The notes beneath the pieces are model-generated. The model worked only from the letters and a program-made list of their open reading frames with translations. It had not been told where the DNA came from and did no database searches. 25,917 bases of DNA from Betaproteobacteria bacterium (GTDB lineage Bacteria; Pseudomonadota; Gammaproteobacteria; Burkholderiales; SG8-39): contig JAAOZY010000031.1 in the NCBI GenBank assembly GCA_012274205.1, positions 1 through 25,917 of the forward strand, written 5' to 3'. Made by a program: the position numbers and the translations under genes. This document shows, in pieces, positions 22,932-25,917 of the stretch. Every line of letters begins with the position of its first letter. The first letter of the stretch is position 1.

Positions 22932-23813
22932 ATGGCAGAAATCACCGCGGCCCTGGTAAAGGAGCTGCGCGAAACCACGGGCCTGGGCATGATGGAATGC
23001 AAGAAAGCCCTGGTCGACACCAACGGCGACCTGAAGGCGGCCGAGGACCTGTTGCGCGTCAAGAGCGGCGCCAAGGCGAATAAGGCAGCCGGCCGCGTGG
23101 CCGCCGAAGGCGTGATTGGCGCCTACCTTGGCGCGGACGGCAAGTCCGCTTCCCTGGTCGAGATCAATTGCGAAACCGATTTCGTCGCCAAGAACTCCGA
23201 TTTTCTGGAGTTCGCCGCGGCGCTGGCGCAGCTGGTTGCCGAACGCAATCCCGCCGATGTCGCAGCGCTTTCGGCCTTGCCGCTCGGAGATGCCACGGTC
23301 GAGGCAAAGCGCCAGGCACTGGTGCAGAAGATCGGCGAAAACCTGAGCATCCGCCGCTTTCACCGGGTGCACACCGCAGCCAAGCTGGCGCGCTACCTGC
23401 ACGGGGTCAAAATCGGCGTGCTGGTCGAATTCGAAGGCGACGATGAAGTCGGCAAGGATCTGGCCATGCACATTGCGTTCGCCCGGCCGCAGTTCCTGTC
23501 GCGCGACCAGGTCGCGCCGGAAGCGGTGGCGCGCGAGCGCGATGTACTGGTCGCGCGTGCCAAGGAATCGGGCAAGCCGGCGAACATCGCCGAGAAGATG
23601 GTCGAAGGCGGGCTGAACAAGTTTCTCGGGGAAATCACGCTGCTCGGACAGACTTACATCAAGGACGACAAGCTCACGGTGGAGAAAATGCTCGCTGCGA
23701 GAAAGGCCACGCTGCTCAGCTACCGCTTTTTCGTCGTTGGCGAGGGAATAGAGAAGAAGTCGAGCGATTTTGCCGCAGAGGTCGCGGCCCAGGCAAAGGC
23801 CGCGGCGGGTTGA
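22932..23813 (+). CDS. tsf: Elongation factor Ts
   Basis: The 293-residue factor exchanges GDP for GTP on EF-Tu. The N-terminal domain (VKELRETTGLGMMECKKAL) is canonical, and the EF-Tu-contacting ETDFV lies at 81-85. The coiled-coil region and C-terminal module are present, so the gene is complete. GAGGAG lies about 8 bases before the ATG. It follows rpsB across the attenuator, and pyrH starts five bases after its stop. Confidence 0.96.
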   Translation: MAEITAALVKELRETTGLGMMECKKALVDTNGDLKAAEDLLRVKSGAKANKAAGRVAAEGVIGAYLGADGKSASLVEINCETDFVAKNSDFLEFAAALAQLVAERNPADVAALSALPLGDATVEAKRQALVQKIGENLSIRRFHRVHTAAKLARYLHGVKIGVLVEFEGDDEVGKDLAMHIAFARPQFLSRDQVAPEAVARERDVLVARAKESGKPANIAEKMVEGGLNKFLGEITLLGQTYIKDDKLTVEKMLAARKATLLSYRFFVVGEGIEKKSSDFAAEVAAQAKAAAG

Positions 23814-23818
23814 ACGCC

Positions 23819-24538
23819 GTGCCTGCAGCGCCCGCCTACAAGCGCATCCTGCTCAAGCTCTCGGGCGAGGCCCTGATGGGGGAGGATGCGTACGGCATCA
23901 ACCGCGCAACCATAGACCGCATCGTCGCCGAGATCGCGGCGGTCGCGGCAATGGGCCTGGAGATTGCGGTAGTCATCGGCGGCGGCAACATCTTTCGCGG
24001 CGTGGCGCCGGCTGCCGCCGGGATGGACCGCGCCACTGCGGACTACATGGGCATGCTGGCAACGGTCATGAATGCGCTTGCGCTGCAGGACGCAATGCGC
24101 CGCGGCGGCCTCAACGGCCGGGTGCAATCCGCGCTTAACATCGAGCAGGTTGTCGAACCCTACATTCGCGGCAAGGCCATGCGCTATCTCGAAGAGGGAA
24201 AGATCGTGATCTTCGCCGCCGGCACCGGCAACCCGTTTTTCACCACCGATACGGCGGCGGCGCTGCGCGGAACCGAGATGGGCTGTGATATCGTACTGAA
24301 GGCGACCAAGGTGGACGGCGTCTACAGCTCCGATCCCAAGACCGATCCGCAAGCCCGGCGCTATGCCAGGCTCAGTTTCGACGAGGCGATCAGCCAGAAT
24401 CTGAAGGTGATGGATGCGACCGCACTGACCCTGTGCCGCGACCAGAAGCTGCCGATCAACGTGTTCAGCATCTTCAAGCCCGGCGCGCTGAAGCGCGTGG
24501 TGATGGGCGAAGACGAGGGAACTTTGGTGCATAGTTGA
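23819..24538 (+). CDS. pyrH: Uridylate kinase (UMP kinase)
   Basis: The 239-residue enzyme phosphorylates UMP to UDP, feeding pyrimidine nucleotides to RNA and to envelope precursors. It belongs to the amino-acid-kinase fold: YKRILLKLSGEAL at the N-terminus binds ATP phosphate, and VIGGGNIFRG and GTGNPFFTTDTAA are family hallmarks. I choose GTG 23819 because the product PAAPAYKRILL matches the family N-terminus and length. An alternative TTG at 23810 overlaps the tsf stop and would add three residues. No strong ribosome binding site is seen, so coupling to tsf is likely. Confidence 0.93.
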   Translation: MPAAPAYKRILLKLSGEALMGEDAYGINRATIDRIVAEIAAVAAMGLEIAVVIGGGNIFRGVAPAAAGMDRATADYMGMLATVMNALALQDAMRRGGLNGRVQSALNIEQVVEPYIRGKAMRYLEEGKIVIFAAGTGNPFFTTDTAAALRGTEMGCDIVLKATKVDGVYSSDPKTDPQARRYARLSFDEAISQNLKVMDATALTLCRDQKLPINVFSIFKPGALKRVVMGEDEGTLVHS

Positions 24539-24540
24539 GC

Positions 24541-24546
24541 AGGGGG
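24541..24546 (+). promoter_or_regulatory. Ribosome binding site fixing the frr start
   Basis: AGGGGG lies 7 bases before ATG 24554 but only one base before the alternative GTG 24548, so it supports the ATG. Confidence 0.7.
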
Positions 24547-24553
24547 TGTGAGC

Positions 24554-25111
24554 ATGATCGCTGATGTAAAAAAAACCGCCGAGCAGAAGATGCAGAAGTC
24601 GCTCGATGCGCTGAAAACAGACCTGGGCAAAGTGCGCACGGGACGTGCGCATACCGGCATCCTCGACCACATCACGGTCGACTACTACGGCACGCAGATG
24701 CCGCTCAACCAGGTCGCCAACCTGACCCTGATCGATGCGCGCACCATCGGCATTTCGCCGTGGGAAAAGAAAATGGGCAGCGTGATCGAAAAAGCGATCC
24801 GCGAATCCGATCTGGGACTGAATCCGGCGATGCAGGGAGACCTGATCCGCGTGCCAATGCCGGCATTGACCGAGGAGCGCCGGCGCGAACTGATCAAGGT
24901 GGTCAAGGGCGAAGGCGAGAACGCCAAGATCGCAGTGAGAAATCTGCGGCGTGACGCCAATCATCACCTGAAAGAGCTGCTCAAGCAGAAAGAGGTATCC
25001 GAAGACGACGAGCGCCGCGCGCAGGATGAAGTCCAGAAGCTCACCGACAAGTTCATCGCCGAAATCGATAAACTGCTCGCGGCCAAAGAAACCGACCTGA
25101 TGGCCGTCTGA
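24554..25111 (+). CDS. frr: Ribosome recycling factor
   Basis: The 185-residue factor, with EF-G, splits the ribosome after termination. The length is exactly typical. The KVRTGRAH motif and the adjacent tyrosine-rich DYYGT block, the INPWEKK-equivalent (ISPWEKK) and the C-terminal RNLRRDAN segment are all standard. The upstream GTG at 24548 would add two residues; the ribosome binding site favours ATG 24554. It lies 15 bases after pyrH in the same operon. Confidence 0.96.
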   Translation: MIADVKKTAEQKMQKSLDALKTDLGKVRTGRAHTGILDHITVDYYGTQMPLNQVANLTLIDARTIGISPWEKKMGSVIEKAIRESDLGLNPAMQGDLIRVPMPALTEERRRELIKVVKGEGENAKIAVRNLRRDANHHLKELLKQKEVSEDDERRAQDEVQKLTDKFIAEIDKLLAAKETDLMAV

Positions 25112-25140
25112 CCCCGCGCGCCATTCGGACCGAGCCCTTC

Positions 25141-25917
25141 ATGCCCCCGTTTTCCAGTTCGACCCTCGATATACCCCAGGTACCGGCGGTTCCGCGCCAT
25201 ATCGCGATCATCATGGACGGCAATGGCCGCTGGGCCAAGCAGCGCATGCTGCCGCGCGCGGCCGGACACAAGCGCGGCGTGGAGATCGTGCGTGAAGTGG
25301 TCAAAGCCTGCGTAGCGCGCGGCGTTGAATACCTGACTCTGTTCGCCTTCAGCTCCGAGAACTGGCGCCGGCCGGCCGAAGAGATATCGATGCTGAAGGG
25401 GCTTTTCGTCATGGCGCTGGAGCGGGAAGCGGAAAAACTGCACCGCAACGGCATACGCCTGCGCGTAGTGGGCGACCTGGCGCCTTTTGGCAAGAAAATC
25501 GCCGATCTGGTCGAGCGCGCGGAGCGGCTGACCCGGGACAACCAGAAAATGACGCTCAGCATCGCCGCGAACTACGGCGGGCGCTGGGACCTGCTGCAGG
25601 CGATGCAGCGCCTGATCGAATCCAGCCCCGAACAGCGCGGCGCGTTTACCGAAGAACAGCTCGCGAGCTGCCTCGCCATGGGCTATGCGCCCGAACCGGA
25701 TTTGTTCATCCGCACCGTCGGCGAGCAGCGCATCAGCAATTTCCTTCTGTGGCAGCTTGCCTACAGCGAATTCTATTTCACCGATACGCTTTGGCCCGAC
25801 TTCAACGCGGCAGCGCTGGATCAGGCGATCGCGTCCTATCAGCGGCGCGAGCGCCGTTTCGGCCGCACCAGCGAACAACTCGAGCCAGCGGGCGGTGCGC
25901 CCGCATCGAAAACCGAG
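25141..25917 (+). CDS. uppS: Undecaprenyl diphosphate synthase (isoprenyl transferase), 3' end outside window
   Basis: The visible 259 codons encode a cis-prenyltransferase that extends farnesyl diphosphate to undecaprenyl diphosphate, the lipid carrier for peptidoglycan and other glycans. The catalytic aspartate is D26 in IIMDGNGRWA, and FAFSSENWRRP and ANYGGRWD are canonical. The later substrate motif, normally IRTGGEQRISNFL, reads IRTVGEQRISNFL: codon 193 is GTC where GGC is expected. That glycine is nearly invariant, so activity may be affected, or the base may be an error. No stop occurs before the window ends, so the C-terminus is unseen and longer than the core enzyme. It lies 29 bases after frr. 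Confidence 0.92.
   Translation, partial: MPPFSSSTLDIPQVPAVPRHIAIIMDGNGRWAKQRMLPRAAGHKRGVEIVREVVKACVARGVEYLTLFAFSSENWRRPAEEISMLKGLFVMALEREAEKLHRNGIRLRVVGDLAPFGKKIADLVERAERLTRDNQKMTLSIAANYGGRWDLLQAMQRLIESSPEQRGAFTEEQLASCLAMGYAPEPDLFIRTVGEQRISNFLLWQLAYSEFYFTDTLWPDFNAAALDQAIASYQRRERRFGRTSEQLEPAGGAPASKTE

Noticed and set aside
23810..23821. TTG 23810 as the pyrH start
   Set aside because: It would overlap the tsf stop and add three residues not typical of the family; GTG 23819 gives the expected N-terminus.

Overview
The window looks like a chromosomal segment from a GC-rich betaproteobacterium. The evidence is the conserved blocks prmB-pilU-queF-smc-zipA-ligA, glnD-map, and rpsB-tsf-pyrH-frr-uppS, the presence of ZipA, and PilU-type pilus machinery. 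No species can be named from the sequence alone. Nearly everything is housekeeping DNA. I see no phage, CRISPR array, rRNA or tRNA, and no obvious new multi-gene system.

Left part (1-4889): a truncated zinc metallopeptidase gene of the YpfJ type (minus strand) is followed by 585 bp without an intact gene, which holds a decayed IS481-type transposase fragment. Next is a two-gene plus-strand module, a FAD-dependent fumarate-reductase-like oxidoreductase and a haloacid-dehalogenase-like protein. It is flanked by two imperfect 31-bp direct repeats, so 494-3536 reads as a small accessory insertion. A diaminopimelate-decarboxylase-type PLP enzyme follows with its own promoter.

Middle (4890-18368): on the minus strand, a prmB-FAA hydrolase pair (4-bp overlap), pilU and queF. 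Divergently on the plus strand come smc, zipA, ligA, galU, hpt, a methylthioinosine phosphorylase and def. The most striking feature is smc: the reading frame is full length (about 1171 codons) but broken by one in-frame TAG at codon 211, with everything downstream intact. smc also carries a 63-bp stretch of very low GC inside its coiled-coil region. The ligA-galU junction has two perfect hairpins, the second an intrinsic-terminator shape ending only 11 bases before the galU start codon.

Right part (18405-25917): glnD and map (minus, 4-bp overlap) face away from the translation and cell-envelope operon rpsB-tsf-pyrH-frr-uppS. The 310-bp gap between map and rpsB contains a 12-bp-stem cruciform, a good promoter, and a structured rpsB leader that could be an S2 autoregulatory element. 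An intrinsic terminator or attenuator lies between rpsB and tsf. uppS runs off the window and carries a Gly-to-Val change in its conserved RTGGE motif.

Functional links: methylthioinosine phosphorylase releases hypoxanthine, which the adjacent HGPRT can salvage to IMP. ZipA, LigA, SMC, UppS and GalU serve division, replication, chromosome organisation and envelope synthesis. Def and Map together process protein N-termini.
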